Of a stretch of DNA of 64,000 bases, positions 63,687-64,000 are shown piece by piece (within the stretch, counting starts at the first letter, position 1; each line of letters begins with the position of its first letter). The translations under genes and the position numbers were made by a program. This stretch comes from Algoriphagus pacificus (lineage in GTDB: Bacteria > Bacteroidota > Bacteroidia > Cytophagales > Cyclobacteriaceae), in assembly GCF_017254845.1 (NCBI RefSeq), contig NZ_JAFKCU010000002.1, positions 1,167,956 through 1,231,955 on the forward strand, in the 5' to 3' direction. The notes beneath the pieces are model-generated. The model ran no database searches. It had not been told where the DNA came from and was given only the letters and a program-made list of their open reading frames with translations.

Positions 63687-64000
63687 ATGCCAGTACCATT
63701 CAAAGCAGTTACCCTTGCTGTTTTTAGTTTAGTGATTTCTTTCCAGGCAATTGGACAGTCCAAGTTTCAAAAATCATTGGCTATTACCTATGAGAATGGA
63801 CCTTTATTGGGTAATGGAAAAGACTGGGCAGATCAAATCAGGCAAACTGAGAGATACAATGGGATTGATGTACGTTTTGAATGGAGAAAGGTCGAGAACA
63901 CTTTTTATAATTACCTCTATCGATATCCAAGCATGGGTTTTGGATTCAGTTCCTTGGCTCATTATTCAGAGCAATTAGGAAGACCCATGGGGGTTTATGG
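63687..64000 (+). CDS. PagL-like acyloxyacyl hydrolase/lipid A deacylase family, 5' part only
   Basis: An open frame of 104 complete codons from ATG 63687 that runs off the right edge. It has a signal peptide (AVTLAVFSLVISFQAIGQ), then SLAITYENGPLLGNGKDWA and NYLYRYPSMGFGFSSLAHY followed by SEQLGRPMGVYG. The YP-x-x-G-x-G-x ... LG-x-P-x-x-x-Y pattern is typical of Bacteroidota acyloxyacyl hydrolase/PagL-like outer-membrane barrels. The catalytic His-Ser pair would lie beyond the window, so the call is provisional. Confidence 0.7.
   Translation, partial: MPVPFKAVTLAVFSLVISFQAIGQSKFQKSLAITYENGPLLGNGKDWADQIRQTERYNGIDVRFEWRKVENTFYNYLYRYPSMGFGFSSLAHYSEQLGRPMGVY

Noticed and set aside
63751-63978. 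Rightward 75-codon frame near the right edge
   Set aside because: The frame starting at 63687 has a signal peptide and a PagL-like pattern and runs off the window, so this overlapping frame is a shadow.
1-64000. CRISPR arrays, tRNA or rRNA genes, insertion sequences
   Set aside because: No spaced direct repeats, T-arm motifs such as GGTTCGAATCC, rRNA segments, transposase genes or terminal inverted repeats with target duplications were seen.

Overview
The window reads as a chromosomal segment of a marine-type Bacteroidota, most likely order Cytophagales near Algoriphagus/Cyclobacteriaceae. The reasons are moderately AT-rich DNA, Bacteroidota-style -7 promoter elements (TAnnTTTG), many SPII lipoproteins, a C-terminal type IX secretion (T9SS) sorting domain, a GIN/DUF4097 lipoprotein, an Hc1-type histone-like protein and a xylose symporter/kinase/isomerase operon. 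The genus is inferred from family resemblance only. I saw no tRNA, rRNA, transposase, phage structural gene or CRISPR array.

Layout. 1-7.8 kb: the start of an alanine-racemase-fold enzyme (leftward, cut by the edge), alaS, gatB, a TlpA-like thioredoxin lipoprotein, proC, then two small membrane proteins and an XRE regulator. 7.9-11.2 kb: a glycosyltransferase and two nucleotide-sugar epimerase/dehydratase genes for surface polysaccharide. 11.3-21.6 kb: an Asp-box propeller protein, an M1 peptidase, a 58-residue histone-like gene, an alpha-oxoamine synthase (serine palmitoyltransferase-like), and the overlapping set biotin carboxylase/DUF1015/maf. 21.7-26 kb: efflux adaptor, TolC and L-serine dehydratase beta subunit (leftward), then a class IV aminotransferase. 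26.1-32.7 kb: the xylose operon and a sialate-O-acetylesterase-like lipoprotein. 32.7-36.7 kb: small hydrolases, lipoproteins and a GIN-domain lipoprotein.

36.9-39.8 kb is the most unusual stretch. It holds a 680-residue protein with about eleven 29-residue helical repeats, proline-free over about 390 residues, ending in a DUF4157-like HEXXH domain. Nine bases downstream is a 294-residue caspase-like (C25/CHAT-type) cysteine protease candidate with a visible His-Cys pair. A textbook intrinsic terminator lies inside the first codons of the second gene. I treat this pair as the best candidate for an undescribed system.

39.8-54.8 kb is accessory catabolism: esterase, DUF3500, SGNH hydrolase, MDR oxidoreductase, class C beta-lactamase-like hydrolase, flavin amine-oxidase-like enzyme, PhnA-like zinc ribbon, and a ThuA/PmoA/Gfo-Idh-MocA sugar module. 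A DUF2867 short-chain reductase, an aldo/keto reductase and a TrpF-like barrel without TrpF catalytic residues follow. 54.9-64 kb: lipoprotein plus T9SS-exported subtilase, rpe, a DUF4168-like exported protein, an outer-membrane protein, gyrA, a TPR protein, and the start of a PagL-like lipid A deacylase.

All functional calls come from reading motifs; no database search was run.
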